Shown: positions 35,812 to 45,360 of the stretch, piece after piece | Layout: every line of letters begins with the position of its first letter | Position numbering within the stretch: the stretch's first letter is position 1 | Assembly (NCBI RefSeq): GCF_030849025.1 | Contig: NZ_CP118224.1 | Span: 1,410,001-1,474,000, forward strand | DNA: 64,000 nucleotides | Reading direction: 5' to 3' | DNA from: Oceanimonas pelagia | GTDB lineage: Bacteria > Pseudomonadota > Gammaproteobacteria > Enterobacterales > Aeromonadaceae | Position numbers and translations under genes: made by a program | The notes under the pieces: model-generated | Database searches by the model: none | Seen by the model: the letters and a program-made list of their open reading frames with translations, nothing else | Told to the model about the DNA's origin: nothing

Positions 35812-36456
35812 TTATTCACCGGCCGGATATTGCTTGTCGTTAAACTCGCACAGATCCTCGATCACGCAGGCGCCACAGCGGGGCTTGCGTGCGGTGCAGA
35901 CATAGCGTCCGTGCAGAATAAACCAGTGGTGCACGTCGAGCTTGAACTCGGCGGGCACCCACTTCAGCAGTTTTTGCTCGACTTCGTCCACGTTCTTGCC
36001 CGGGGCAAAGCGGGTGCGGTTGGCCAGCCGGAAAATATGGGTGTCCACGGCGATGGTGGGCCAGCCAAAGGCGGTGTTCAGTACCACGTTGGCGGTTTTG
36101 CGGCCCACACCGGGCAGGGCTTCCAGCGCCTCGCGGCTTTCCGGCACCTCGCCGCCGTGTTTTTCCAGCAGTATGGCACAGGTCTTGATGACGTTTTCGG
36201 CCTTGGAATTGAACAGGCCAATGGTCTTGATGTGCTCCTTGACCCCGTCCACCCCCAGGGCCAGCATGGCGGCGGGGGTGGGGCCGGCGGCAAACAGGCC
36301 CTTGGTGGCCTTGTTCACGCTCACGTCGGTGGCCTGTGCCGACAGCAGCACGGCGATCAGCAGCTCGAACGGGTTGTTGAAATGCAGCTCCGTGGTCGGG
36401 TGCGGGTTTTCGGCCCGCAGCCGCTCCAGGATCTGCCGGCGTTTGTTCATGTTCAT
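35812..36456 (-). CDS. nth: Endonuclease III
   Basis: A DNA glycosylase/AP-lyase for oxidised pyrimidines. It has 214 residues from this start, or 212 from ATG 36450, which aligns better with E. coli Nth. The helix-hairpin-helix [13 protein letters not shown] carries the catalytic Lys, and [11 protein letters not shown] holds the catalytic Asp. The iron-sulfur cluster loop is [17 protein letters not shown]. The start overlaps the rnfE stop (ATGA), matching the rsx/rnf-nth order of enterics and vibrios. Confidence 0.97.
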   Translation of the reverse strand: MNMNKRRQILERLRAENPHPTTELHFNNPFELLIAVLLSAQATDVSVNKATKGLFAAGPTPAAMLALGVDGVKEHIKTIGLFNSKAENVIKTCAILLEKHGGEVPESREALEALPGVGRKTANVVLNTAFGWPTIAVDTHIFRLANRTRFAPGKNVDEVEQKLLKWVPAEFKLDVHHWFILHGRYVCTARKPRCGACVIEDLCEFNDKQYPAGE

Positions 36457-37148
36457 AACGAGGTTACTCGGGCTCGGGTGACTTCGGGTTTGGGGGCGGG
36501 GGCACGGCGTGCCGCCAGCCGGCTGTCCAGCCAGTTCTTGCCGGCCACCAGCAGCCCCAGGCCAATAAAGGCCCCCGGGGGCAGAATGGCCAGCAAAAAG
36601 CCGTTGTCCAGGTGCAGCACGTCCACGCGCAGCCCGGTGGCCCAGTCGCCCAGCAGCAGCTCGGCACCGTCAAACAGGGTGCCCATGCCCAGCAGCTCGC
36701 GCAGACCACCCAGCACCAGCAGCACGGCGGTAAAGCCCAGTCCCATCATCAGGCCGTCCAGCGCGGCCAGGGTTGCGCTGTTTTTGGAGGCAAAGGCTTC
36801 GGCCCGGCCGATGATCACGCAGTTGGTGACGATCAGCGGAATAAAAATACCCAGCGACTGGTAAAGCCCGTAAGTGTAGGCGTTCATCAGCAGCTGCACG
36901 CAGGTCACCAGGCTGGCGATGATCATCACATAGATGGGAATGCGTACTTCGCTCGGTACCCACCGGCGCACCAGCGACACCGAGACGTTGGAGCCCACCA
37001 GCACCAGCAGGGTGGCCAGGCCCAGCCCCAGGGCGTTGGTCAGGGTATTGGTCACCGCCAGTACCGGACACAGGCCGAGGATTTGCACCAGGGCCGGGTT
37101 GTTGCCCCACAGGCCCTGGCGAATGATGTCTTTGTATTGCTCGTTCAC
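36453..37148 (-). CDS. rnfE: Rnf electron transport complex subunit E
   Basis: An integral membrane subunit of the Rnf complex, 231 residues with about six helices. Blocks are [20 protein letters not shown] (the RnfA/E duplication) and [19 protein letters not shown]. With RnfA it forms the inverted-topology core holding a membrane iron-sulfur cluster. It overlaps rnfG upstream and nth downstream. Confidence 0.96.
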   Translation of the reverse strand: MNEQYKDIIRQGLWGNNPALVQILGLCPVLAVTNTLTNALGLGLATLLVLVGSNVSVSLVRRWVPSEVRIPIYVMIIASLVTCVQLLMNAYTYGLYQSLGIFIPLIVTNCVIIGRAEAFASKNSATLAALDGLMMGLGFTAVLLVLGGLRELLGMGTLFDGAELLLGDWATGLRVDVLHLDNGFLLAILPPGAFIGLGLLVAGKNWLDSRLAARRAPAPKPEVTRARVTSL

Positions 37149-37777
37149 AGGCTCTCTCCACAGCGAGGCGCATTACTCAGCAGTTGCGGTTGTTCATGGA
37201 CCAGCAGCAGCACCTTGCGCACCGCACCCACCACGGCCCGGGGGGTGATGGTGGCGCCGGTAAAGGCGTCGAACTGGCCGCCGTCGTTGCGCACCGCCCA
37301 GCTGGCGTCCTCGGCGCCGTTCAGCCGCTTGCCGTCAAAGTCCAGCAGCCAGCGGGACTTTTTCAGTTCAATCTTGTCGCCCAGGCCCGGGGTTTCGTTG
37401 TGGTTGAGTACCCGCACGCCCGAGAGGCTGCCGTCGGCATTCACGCCCACCACCAGTTTGATCTCGCCGCTGTAGCCGTCGGGGGCGATGGCTTCAATGG
37501 CATGGCCCTGCACCTCGCCCTGCTTGACCGCAGTAAACACCGGCAGGGGGTCGCGGCTGCCCAGGTATTGCGGACTTTCCAGCATCACGCAGTGTTCATA
37601 AAGCGGCTCGTCGTGGGTGCTGTCGGGCAGCAGTTCGTTCAATACCGCCAGCAGCTGGGCCTGCTCCTGCTCGATAATGGTGGCCCGGGTCAGGCTGTTG
37701 GTAAAGGCCACCAGGGCGGTACAGACCAGGGCAAAGGCGGCCAGCACCAGGGCGTTTTTACGCATTGTTTCCAGCAT
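37145..37777 (-). CDS. rnfG: Rnf electron transport complex subunit G (covalent FMN)
   Basis: A 210-residue subunit with one N-terminal membrane helix and a periplasmic FMN-binding domain. The covalent FMN attachment motif SGATxT appears as [12 protein letters not shown] near residue 175. The middle contains [20 protein letters not shown] and ETPGLGDKI, typical of the family. It starts by TGATG overlap with rnfD; ATG 37765 is an alternative start. Confidence 0.96.
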   Translation of the reverse strand: MLETMRKNALVLAAFALVCTALVAFTNSLTRATIIEQEQAQLLAVLNELLPDSTHDEPLYEHCVMLESPQYLGSRDPLPVFTAVKQGEVQGHAIEAIAPDGYSGEIKLVVGVNADGSLSGVRVLNHNETPGLGDKIELKKSRWLLDFDGKRLNGAEDASWAVRNDGGQFDAFTGATITPRAVVGAVRKVLLLVHEQPQLLSNAPRCGESL

Positions 37778-38826
37778 CAGCGTTGCGCTCCGTAGGTGGC
37801 GGGTTTGGTCAGGCTGTCGATCATCGGCACCGTCAGGTTGGCCAGCAACACCGCAAAGGCGATGGCATCCGGGTAGCCGCCAAAGGTACGGATCAGGTAC
37901 ACCAGCAGGCCGATCAGTGCGCCGTAGATCAGCCGGCCTTTAAAGGTGGTGGAGGCCGACACCGGATCGGTGGCGATAAAAAAGGCCCCCAGCATGGTGG
38001 CGCCGGAAAACAGCTGAATGAAGGGCCCGGCGGTGTTGTCGGGGGAGATCATAAAGCCCAGAAAACTCAGCAGCACCAGGGTGGCCAGCATGGCCACCGG
38101 AATGGGCCAGCTGATAAGCTTCAGCCGCAGCAGCGCCAGGCCACCGGCCAGATAGGCCAGGTTCACCCACTGCCAGCCAATGCCGGCCAGCCCGGCGAAA
38201 ATGGGGTTATTCAGCATTTCACTGGCGGTGTGCCCCTGGGTAAAGCCGGTTTTCAGGGTGTCGAGGGGCGTGGCCATGGTGGTGCCGTCGGCCAGTTCGC
38301 GCAACTGGTGCGGGCTGAAACCGTCCAGGGTGTGGCCGGTGAAAATGGCCGACAGGGCATCGCCCAGCCCCGGTGGATAGTGCTGCAGCGAAAGCGGCGG
38401 CAACCAGCTGGTCATGGGCAGCGGAAACGACACCAGCAGCAGCACATAGGCCACCATGGCCGGGTTAAAGATATTTTGCCCCAGGCCACCGTAAAGCTGC
38501 TTGGCAATGATGATGGCAAAGGCGGTGCCGATCACCACCAGCCACCAGGGCGCCAGGGGCGGAATGGCAATGCCAATCAGCAAGGCGGTGAGCAGCGCCG
38601 AGTTGTCGCGCAACACGCCAAGGGGACGTCGGCGCAGCTTCAGCACCAGGCCTTCGGCGGCGTAGGCGGTGAGCACCGCCAGGGCAATCTGCACCAGGCT
38701 GCCCCAGCCGAAATACCACCACTGCATGGCAATGCCCGGCAGCAGGCAATAGCAGACCCGGCGCATCAGCACGCTGGTGCTGAGCGGTGCGTGATCATGG
38801 GGTGAACTGCTGATATGAAAACCCAT
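37777..38826 (-). CDS. rnfD: Rnf electron transport complex subunit D (covalent FMN)
   Basis: A 349-residue polytopic membrane protein related to NqrB. The covalent FMN site is in TDPVSASTTFKGR near residue 300. The opening SSPHDHAPLSTSVLMRRVCY and the helix PPLAPWWLVVIGTAFAIIIA are typical. Translation overlaps rnfC by 1 nt (TAATG). It provides part of the membrane electron and ion path. Confidence 0.96.
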   Translation of the reverse strand: MGFHISSSPHDHAPLSTSVLMRRVCYCLLPGIAMQWWYFGWGSLVQIALAVLTAYAAEGLVLKLRRRPLGVLRDNSALLTALLIGIAIPPLAPWWLVVIGTAFAIIIAKQLYGGLGQNIFNPAMVAYVLLLVSFPLPMTSWLPPLSLQHYPPGLGDALSAIFTGHTLDGFSPHQLRELADGTTMATPLDTLKTGFTQGHTASEMLNNPIFAGLAGIGWQWVNLAYLAGGLALLRLKLISWPIPVAMLATLVLLSFLGFMISPDNTAGPFIQLFSGATMLGAFFIATDPVSASTTFKGRLIYGALIGLLVYLIRTFGGYPDAIAFAVLLANLTVPMIDSLTKPATYGAQR

Positions 38827-41084
38827 TAGGACTCGTCTTCCGGTTTCGGTTGTGGACTGGCGGCCGCGGCCTTGCGGGCCTTGGCCCGGGCCACGGCGGC
38901 ACGAATGGCGGCTTTTTTATTGTCGTCGGACTGTTCCGCCGGCGTTGGCCCGGATTGCTCGGTGGTCTGCTCTGCCGCTGGCTCGGCCGGGGCGGCATCG
39001 GCCTGTTCGGCATCTTTCGCAGCCTTGCGCGCCTTGGCACGGGCGACGGCAGCGGCCACCGCGGCCTTTTTGTCGTCCACCGGAGCTTCCGGCTTGGCGG
39101 TGGGCGCGGTTGCCGGTTCGTTCTGCTCCGCAGCCTGAGCGGCCTTGCGCGCCTTGGCACGGGCGATGGCGGCGGCCACCGCGGCTTTCTTGTCATCCGC
39201 CGGGGTTTCCGGCTTGGCGGTGGGCGCGGTTGCCGGTTCGTTCTGCTCCGCAGCCTGAGCGGCCTTGCGCGCCTTGGCTCGGGCGATGGCGGCGGCCACC
39301 GCGGCTTTCTTGTCATCCGCTGGGGTTTCCGGCTTGGCGGTGGGCGCGGTTGCCGGTTCGCTCTGCTCCGCAGCCTGAGCGGCCTTGCGCGCCTTGGCAC
39401 GGGCGATGGCGGCGGCCACCGCATCCTTTTTATCATCACTTGCCGGTGCCGCACTGGCGGCCGCTTCGGCGGCCTTGCGTTCGCGGTTGCGGCGGGCCTC
39501 TTCCTTGCGGGCGGCGCGGGCGGCGGCCATGTCGTCGGTGCCTTCCGCCTGCTGGCGGGCCTTGACCCGGGCCAGGGCGGCGGCCACCGGGTCTTCACCA
39601 CCGGCGGCCACCTGTTCGGCCATGCGCGCCTTGCGCTCGGCGGCGGCCTTTTGCTGGCGGGCCTGGCGTTCGGCCTTTTCCCGCTCCAGCCGGGCCTGGC
39701 GAGCTTCAAAGCGTTGCCTGGCGCGTTCGGCCTGCTCGGCTTCCCGCTGGGCCTGACGAATGTCGGCCTTGGCCACCCGGTAATACTGCACCAATGGTAT
39801 CTGGCTGGGGCACACCCAGGCACAGGCGCCGCATTCAATGCAGTCAAACAGGTTGTGGCTGTTGAGCTTGTCGTGCTCTTTGGCGCGGGCGTGCCAGTAC
39901 AGCTGCTGCGGCAACAGGCTGGCGGGGCAAACATCGGCACACTGGCTGCAGCGAATGCAGGGCTGCTCCTGCACCGGTGGCGACAGCTCATCAAGGGTGG
40001 GGGCCAGTACGCAGTTGCTGCCCTTGATCACCGGGGCGGCGGCGGTGTGCAGGGTAAAGCCCATCATGGGACCGCCCATGATGATGCGCGGATCGGGACC
40101 GGGGCGAAAGGCAAAGCGCTTCAGCAGGTAACGCACCGGGGTGCCAATGCGCACCCAGGCGTTGCACTGTTCGCCAAAACCGTTGCCGGCCAGGGTGACC
40201 ACCCGCTGGATCAGCGGCTCGTCGTCGACCACGGCGCGTTTCACCGCAAAGGCGGTGCCCACGTTCTGCACCACAATGCCAATGTCGGCGGGCAGACCGT
40301 TGCGGGGCACCTGCTGGCCGGTGAGAATTTCAATCAGCTGTTTTTCTCCGCCGGAGGGATACTTGGTGGGCACCGCCACCACCAGCACCTGTTCACAGCC
40401 ATTGGCGTCGCGCAGGGCGGCCAGGGCCTCGGGCTTGTTGTCTTCCACCGCGATCACGGTAAGCCGGGGCTGAACGATGTGGCGCAAAATGGCCACGCCT
40501 TCAAGAATTTCACTGGCATGTTCGCGCATCAGCCGATCGTCGGCGCTGATGTAGGGCTCGCATTCCACTCCGTTGATAATCAGGGTATCGATGGCCTTTT
40601 TGCGCGGGCGCAGCTTGATGTGGGACGGAAAGCCGGCGCCGCCCAGGCCGGTGATGCCGGCCTCGTGAATGCGCTCCAGCAGCACGTCGGCGCCCAGGGC
40701 GTCGATGTCGCTCATGGGAAAGCGCGGCCGCCACCGGTCCTGGCCGTCGGGCTGAATAATAATGCAGTCGCCGTCCAGGCCGGACGGATGGCACAGCGGC
40801 CGGCGCTCAATGGCACTGACGGTGCCCGAGGTGGGCGCGTGCACCGGGATCATCATGGGATTGTCGGCGTCGGTCAGGCGCTCGCCCTTGAGTACGTGAT
40901 CGCCCACCTTGACCCGCAGCCGGGCGGGCTGGCCGATATGCTGGCGAATTTGCAGCACCAGCTCGTCGGGCAGACCGGCATCCACAATGGGCTTAAGGTT
41001 GGCCGGCGCCTTGCGCTCGGGCGGATGAATGCCGCCATGAAAGTCGTGCAGTTTGCCTGCCTGAAGATTCGCTAACAGCGACAT
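38826..41084 (-). CDS. rnfC: Rnf electron transport complex subunit C, with long Ala/Lys repeat tail
   Basis: A peripheral membrane subunit of 752 residues that takes electrons from NADH. The N-terminal part has the FMN/NADH region (GLGGAGFPSHIKL near 144, GVECEPYISADDR). Two 4Fe-4S motifs are CIRCSQCADVCP and CIECGACAWVCP around residues 375-425. From about residue 450 the chain is an Arg/Ala/Lys-rich helical tail with 40-residue repeats (DDKKAAVAAAIARAKARKAA). Long tails of this type occur in gamma-proteobacterial RnfC; the exact repeat number varies. Confidence 0.95.
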   Translation of the reverse strand: MSLLANLQAGKLHDFHGGIHPPERKAPANLKPIVDAGLPDELVLQIRQHIGQPARLRVKVGDHVLKGERLTDADNPMMIPVHAPTSGTVSAIERRPLCHPSGLDGDCIIIQPDGQDRWRPRFPMSDIDALGADVLLERIHEAGITGLGGAGFPSHIKLRPRKKAIDTLIINGVECEPYISADDRLMREHASEILEGVAILRHIVQPRLTVIAVEDNKPEALAALRDANGCEQVLVVAVPTKYPSGGEKQLIEILTGQQVPRNGLPADIGIVVQNVGTAFAVKRAVVDDEPLIQRVVTLAGNGFGEQCNAWVRIGTPVRYLLKRFAFRPGPDPRIIMGGPMMGFTLHTAAAPVIKGSNCVLAPTLDELSPPVQEQPCIRCSQCADVCPASLLPQQLYWHARAKEHDKLNSHNLFDCIECGACAWVCPSQIPLVQYYRVAKADIRQAQREAEQAERARQRFEARQARLEREKAERQARQQKAAAERKARMAEQVAAGGEDPVAAALARVKARQQAEGTDDMAAARAARKEEARRNRERKAAEAAASAAPASDDKKDAVAAAIARAKARKAAQAAEQSEPATAPTAKPETPADDKKAAVAAAIARAKARKAAQAAEQNEPATAPTAKPETPADDKKAAVAAAIARAKARKAAQAAEQNEPATAPTAKPEAPVDDKKAAVAAAVARAKARKAAKDAEQADAAPAEPAAEQTTEQSGPTPAEQSDDNKKAAIRAAVARAKARKAAAASPQPKPEDES
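39061..39420. repeat. 120-bp tandem repeat in rnfC
   Basis: Three consecutive 120-bp units are nearly identical at DNA level, with partial, more diverged copies on both sides. Each encodes 40 residues in frame: a charged Ala/Lys/Arg helix followed by a Pro/Thr-rich linker. The uniform period means copy-number change would preserve the frame. Confidence 0.93.
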
Positions 41085-41639
41085 TTAGTTCACCTGCTTG
41101 ATGGCAATGGGCTCGAGCTGCCATTTCCAGTTGTCGGGAGTCACCTTGACCGGCACCATTTCAATGCAGTCGGTGGGGCAAGGGTCCACGCACAGATCGC
41201 AGCCGGTGCACTCGTCAACGAGCACCGTGTGCAGCGCCTTGGTGGAGCCGACAATGGCATCCACCGGACAGGCCTGAATGCACTTGGTGCAGCCAATGCA
41301 CATGTCCTCGTGAATAAAGGCGACTTTTTTTACCGGCTCGGCGGCCTCTTCCCCCATGGCCTGGGGCTCCACCCCCATGAGATCGGCGATCTTGCGCATG
41401 GTGGCGTCGCCGCCGGGCACGCACTTGTTGATGTCGTCGCCGTTGGCCACGGCCTCGGCGTAGGGGCGGCAGCCGGGGTAACCGCACTGGCCACACTGGG
41501 TCTGGGGCAGCAGCTCGTCGAGCTGATCAACAATGGGATCCGACTCCACGCGAAAGCGCACGGCGGCAAAGCCGAGCACCAGCCCGAAGATCAATGCCAG
41601 CAGCGCCAGCACGCCAATGGCGATAAGAATGTGTGTCAT
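41085..41639 (-). CDS. rnfB: Rnf electron transport complex subunit B
   Basis: A 184-residue ferredoxin-like subunit with one N-terminal membrane helix. The Fe-S motif [15 protein letters not shown] is near residue 49. Two 4Fe-4S ferredoxin motifs are [16 protein letters not shown] (near 113) and [16 protein letters not shown] (near 143). It passes electrons between the membrane core and ferredoxin. It abuts rnfC directly and starts 1 nt after the rnfA stop. Confidence 0.97.
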   Translation of the reverse strand: MTHILIAIGVLALLALIFGLVLGFAAVRFRVESDPIVDQLDELLPQTQCGQCGYPGCRPYAEAVANGDDINKCVPGGDATMRKIADLMGVEPQAMGEEAAEPVKKVAFIHEDMCIGCTKCIQACPVDAIVGSTKALHTVLVDECTGCDLCVDPCPTDCIEMVPVKVTPDNWKWQLEPIAIKQVN

Positions 41640-41640
41640 G

Positions 41641-42222
41641 TTACAACTTCACCAGTCCGGTAAAGCCCATAAAGGCCAGTGACATCAGGCCGGCGGTCAC
41701 CAGTGCCAGGGCCGGGCCGCGAAACGGGGCGGGTACGTCGGCGCCGGCCAGCCGTTCGCGCATGGCGGCAAACAGCACCAGCACCAGGGAAAAGCCCACC
41801 GCCGCGCCAAAGCCGTAGACCAGGCTTTGCATGAAATTATGCTGCTCGTTGATGTTGAGCAGGGCCACCCCCAGCACCGCGCAGTTGGTGGTGATCAGCG
41901 GCAGGAAGATACCCAGCAGCCGGTACAGCGCCGGGCTGGTTTTATGCACCACCATTTCGGTGAACTGCACCACCACGGCGATCACCAGAATAAACGACAG
42001 GGTGCGCAGGTACAGCAGATCCAGCGGCAGCAAAATATACTGGTTGACCAGATAGGAGCAGGCGGCGGCCAGGGTCAGCACAAAGGTGGTGGCCAGGCCC
42101 ATGCCGATGGCGGTTTCCAGCTTGCCCGACACCCCCATAAAGGGGCACAGGCCAAGAAACTTCACCAGCACGAAGTTGTTGACCAGCACGGTGCCGACAA
42201 ACAGCAGCAGGTATTCAGACAT
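41641..42222 (-). CDS. rnfA: Rnf electron transport complex subunit A
   Basis: A 193-residue polytopic membrane protein, the same length as E. coli RsxA. The opening [20 protein letters not shown] and the blocks [17 protein letters not shown] and [17 protein letters not shown] mark the RnfA/NqrE family; conserved Cys residues bind the shared membrane cluster with RnfE. It is first of the rnfABCDGE-nth operon. ATG 42222 is preferred over an upstream GTG at 42228. Confidence 0.97.
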   Translation of the reverse strand: MSEYLLLFVGTVLVNNFVLVKFLGLCPFMGVSGKLETAIGMGLATTFVLTLAAACSYLVNQYILLPLDLLYLRTLSFILVIAVVVQFTEMVVHKTSPALYRLLGIFLPLITTNCAVLGVALLNINEQHNFMQSLVYGFGAAVGFSLVLVLFAAMRERLAGADVPAPFRGPALALVTAGLMSLAFMGFTGLVKL

Positions 42223-42302
42223 GATCACTCGGCATTCGACAATAAACGGCGGTTATTATCGGACTTTATGCCTCGTTTAACAATGCCACGGTTTACGCGG
42301 GA

Positions 42303-43028
42303 TTAGGTCAAGGTATTGATTAACATGCCGATCACCGCCAGGGTGCAGAGCCCCAGTGAGCCGTAGTGCATCACCGGACGCGACACCAGGTGCAGGGTGT
42401 GCACCGCCAGCCAGTTGCCCAGCAGCGCCGCCGGCGCCAGCGGCAGGGCCATCATCAGGTGGGCCTGGGTCAGAAAGCCGCCGCTGGCCAGCGCCCCTAC
42501 CGACATCAGGGTGGAGACCACAAAAAAGCCCGCCAGGTTGGCGCGAATGCGGTGCATGTCGGCGCCGTGCATCACCAGTACCATGGGGGGGCCGCCGATG
42601 GTGGTGCTGGTGCCCATCACCCCCGACAGAAAGCCGCCCAGCGCCATGTTGGTTTTGGTCATGGGCAGGGCGATGTCCTTCAGCCGCACCAGTACCCCCA
42701 GCATGATGGTAATGGCGATGAGCACCGCCAGCCATTGCAACGGCAGCACCGCCAGCAGCCACACCCCCACGGCACTGCCGGGAATGCGTGCCAGCAGCGC
42801 CGGTGCCAGCAGGTTCAGCTCCAGCCCCTTGCGAAAACGCCAGCCATTCACCAGGCACATGACCAGCAGCACCACCATCAGCGGGCCGGGCACCAGCGCC
42901 GGATCCAGATAAAACAGAATGGGCGCGGCCACCACCGCCATGCCAAAACCGATGGCGGTCTGCACGTAGGCGCCGGTAAAGCAGGCCAGGGCGGCCAGCA
43001 CAAGAGTGAAAGTGTCCACGTTGGTCAT
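42303..43028 (-). CDS. TauE/SafE (sulfite exporter family) membrane protein
   Basis: A 241-residue polytopic membrane protein of the TauE/SafE family (sulfite, sulfoacetate or related anion export). Visible parts are LACFTGAYVQTAIGFGMAVV near the N-terminus and the internal repeat NMALGGFLSGVMGTSTTIGG with PPMVLVMHG. ATG 43028 is used; an open frame continues upstream without homology. It may belong to sulfur metabolism like cysDN and cysB, but no substrate evidence exists. Confidence 0.88.
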   Translation of the reverse strand: MTNVDTFTLVLAALACFTGAYVQTAIGFGMAVVAAPILFYLDPALVPGPLMVVLLVMCLVNGWRFRKGLELNLLAPALLARIPGSAVGVWLLAVLPLQWLAVLIAITIMLGVLVRLKDIALPMTKTNMALGGFLSGVMGTSTTIGGPPMVLVMHGADMHRIRANLAGFFVVSTLMSVGALASGGFLTQAHLMMALPLAPAALLGNWLAVHTLHLVSRPVMHYGSLGLCTLAVIGMLINTLT

Positions 43029-43377
43029 GGTTGGCTCGGCAAAAACAGGGTGAGGAGTGCCATTATGGCCACTGGCCCCGGGAAGCAGAAGCCCAATCGG
43101 CGCTGGTCTTATCAATAATGTGGGCTGGCACCAAATACGGTCGGTAATGTGTGCGGCGTTACCAGATATTCGTCATGCCCGCGCAGGCGGGCATCCAGGG
43201 GCAGGCGCCGCTGTTGTCTGAAAATCCTACGCTGGTTTGAATACGGCGCTGGCTGTGAAATGGACTCCCGCCTTCGCGGGAGTGACGTTCCTTTGCGGGA
43301 TTGCTCCGCTATCCGGGAAATGGAGCCCATTTACGGAATGACGGGTCCCTGTTCCCCAGTCCCTAATCCCTGACAGG
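43029..43377. repeat. Gene-free stretch with short palindromic repeats
   Basis: No convincing coding sequence is present. Two typical extragenic palindromes can be seen: ATGCCCGCGCAGGCGGGCAT (43174-43193) and ACTCCCGCCTTCGCGGGAGT (43263-43282), both flanked by TGACG/CGTCA-like sequence. The unit ACTCCCG...CGGGAGT recurs at 47044-47070. They are probably REP-like elements or transcript ends between the TauE/SafE gene and pfkA. Confidence 0.7.
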
Positions 43378-44340
43378 TCAGAACAGGGTATTCGACAGCT
43401 GATACATCTCTTCGTTAAAGGGCCGGCGCAGGTGCTTGATGCAGTCGATGATGTCGTGATGCACGATATGGTTGTTCTGCAGGCCCATGCAGCGGCCGCC
43501 AAAGCCTTCCAGCAACAGCTCCACGGCGCGGGCGCCCATGCGGCTGGCCATGATGCGATCCGCCGCGGTGGGCGTGCCGCCGCGCTGAATGTGGCCGAGA
43601 ATGGTGGCGCGGGTGTCGCGGCCGGTGGCGGCCTGAATGCTCCTGGCCAGCTGATTGACGTCACAGACGTTTTCACAGATGGCCACAATGGCGTGCTTCT
43701 TGCCCTTGGCCACCCCTTCGTGAATTTGCTGAATCAGCTCTTCCTGATCAAAGGCCACTTCCGGCACTATCACGTATTCGGCGCCACCGGCCACGGCGGC
43801 GGAGGAGGTGAGATCGCCGCAGTGGCGGCCCATGATCTCCACCACCGAAATGCGGTTGTGGGAGCTGCAGGTGTCCCGCAACCGGTCTATGGCTTCCACC
43901 GCCACGTTAAGGGCGGTATCAAAGCCGATGGTGTAGTCGGTGCCGGCAATGTCGTTGTCGATGGTGCCGGGAATGCCGATGCAGGGAAAGCCCATTTCGG
44001 TCAGGCACATGGCGCCCATGTAGGAGCCGTCGCCGCCGATCACCACCAGGCCTTCAATGCCGTGTTTTTTCAGGTTTTCTATCGCCTCTTTGCGCACGGC
44101 TTCCTGCTTGAACTCGGGAAAACGGGCCGAGCCCAGAAAGGTGCCGCCCCGGGTGATCACGTCCGACACACTATGGCGGTCGAGGGGAACTATCTGATCC
44201 TGATGCAGGCCGAGATACCCGTTCTGAATGCCATATACTTCCAGTCCGTGATGCAGGCCGGCCCGCACCACGGCACGAATGGCGGCGTTCATGCCGGGCG
44301 CGTCGCCGCCGCTGGTGAGCACCCCAATGCGTTTGATCAT
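43378..44340 (-). CDS. pfkA: ATP-dependent 6-phosphofructokinase
   Basis: This enzyme phosphorylates fructose 6-phosphate to fructose 1,6-bisphosphate in glycolysis. It is 320 residues, identical in length to E. coli PfkA. Motifs are [20 protein letters not shown] (ATP site), GGDGSYMGA, catalytic [20 protein letters not shown] split around residues 125-140, and [10 protein letters not shown]. It is followed upstream in the same orientation by tpiA. Confidence 0.97.
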   Translation of the reverse strand: MIKRIGVLTSGGDAPGMNAAIRAVVRAGLHHGLEVYGIQNGYLGLHQDQIVPLDRHSVSDVITRGGTFLGSARFPEFKQEAVRKEAIENLKKHGIEGLVVIGGDGSYMGAMCLTEMGFPCIGIPGTIDNDIAGTDYTIGFDTALNVAVEAIDRLRDTCSSHNRISVVEIMGRHCGDLTSSAAVAGGAEYVIVPEVAFDQEELIQQIHEGVAKGKKHAIVAICENVCDVNQLARSIQAATGRDTRATILGHIQRGGTPTAADRIMASRMGARAVELLLEGFGGRCMGLQNNHIVHHDIIDCIKHLRRPFNEEMYQLSNTLF

Positions 44341-44401
44341 GCAATCCCTCGTTATCAATGGCTTGCCTTGCAAGTCTCGACGGTGGGCGTTAAATGGTGC
44401 T

Positions 44402-44431
44402 GTAGGCGCCGCTTCAGCCGGCGCAATTCAT
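44402..44431 (+). repeat. GTAG-type REP-like palindrome between pfkA and tpiA
   Basis: GTAGG is followed by CGCCGCTTCAGCCGGCG, an imperfect palindrome, then CAATTCATC. Related copies with the same GTAG start, CTTCAG centre and CAATTCA tail lie at 53723 and 53867. RAYT-associated REP elements start with GTAG or GGAG tetranucleotides, so this fits that class. No RAYT transposase is in the window. Confidence 0.7.
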
Positions 44432-44522
44432 CCACCAACGCCGTTATTACAGGCCTGCCAAGCAGACCCCGCCAACTGAAGTGGTGGCTACGGGCAATAC
44501 GCATGTTTAGCGGACTGCAGCC

Positions 44523-45275
44523 TTACGTCCCTGCGCGAATAATGGCGGCGAACTCGTCGGCCTTCAGTGCCGCGCCGCCCACCAGGGCGCCGTCGATGTC
44601 TGCCATGGCAAACAGGCCGGCGGCGCTGTCGCCCTTGACCGAGCCACCATAAAGGATCTGCACGCCGGCGGCCACCTCGGCGTTCTGCTGCGCCAGAAAG
44701 GCGCGAATGGCACCGTGCACACCCTGCGCAATCTCGGGGGTGGCGGTCTTGCCGGTGCCAATGGCCCAGACCGGCTCATAGGCGATCACGGCGTGCTGCA
44801 GGGACTCAATGCCACAGGCATCGATCACCGCCTGCAACTGGCGCTCTACCACGGTTTGCGTTTCACCCGCTTCAAACTGTTCCAGGGTTTCACCAATGCA
44901 CAGCACCGGCACCAGCTGTTGCTGCTGAACGGCAGCGAACTTGGCAGCCACCACGGCGTCGGTTTCACCGTGCAGGGTGCGGCGCTCGCTGTGGCCCACC
45001 AGCACGTACTTCACGCCAAATTCCTGGTACATGGCCGGGGAGTTTTCACCGGTAAAGGCCCCCTCGGTGTGTACGTCGGCGTCCTGGGCGCCCAGGGCAA
45101 TCCGGCTGCCAGCCAGTTCGGCTTCTGCCTGGCCCAGAAACAGCACCGGCGGGCACACGGCCACGGCCACATTGGCGGCCTCGGCGGCAGGCACCTTGAG
45201 GGCAGAAATCAGCTCGCGCACCATGGTCTTGCTGCCGTTCAGTTTCCAGTTACCCATTACCAGAGTCTGTCGCAT
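44523..45275 (-). CDS. tpiA: Triosephosphate isomerase
   Basis: This enzyme interconverts dihydroxyacetone phosphate and glyceraldehyde 3-phosphate. It is 250 residues with the usual blocks: MGNWKLNGS (catalytic Lys), VGHSERR (catalytic His) and AYEPVWAIGTGKTATPE (catalytic Glu), ending with YGGSVKGDSAAGLFAMADID and GALVGGAALK. ATG 45275 is preceded by AAGGAAA. Confidence 0.98.
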   Translation of the reverse strand: MRQTLVMGNWKLNGSKTMVRELISALKVPAAEAANVAVAVCPPVLFLGQAEAELAGSRIALGAQDADVHTEGAFTGENSPAMYQEFGVKYVLVGHSERRTLHGETDAVVAAKFAAVQQQQLVPVLCIGETLEQFEAGETQTVVERQLQAVIDACGIESLQHAVIAYEPVWAIGTGKTATPEIAQGVHGAIRAFLAQQNAEVAAGVQILYGGSVKGDSAAGLFAMADIDGALVGGAALKADEFAAIIRAGT

Positions 45276-45360
45276 CAGAAATTTCCTTTCAGTCAAATGG
45301 GGTGGATTATAGGGATGTGGGCCGCATTAAACCAAGCCTACCGAGTCAAGTGCCAGCGAA

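Noticed and set aside
39061-39420. CRISPR or mobile repeat array
   Set aside because: Contiguous 120-bp units without spacers, wholly within and in frame with rnfC.
38850-41075. 741-codon plus-strand frame across rnfC
   Set aside because: A shadow of the GC-rich repeat-bearing rnfC gene; Gly/His-rich low-complexity sequence with no domain.
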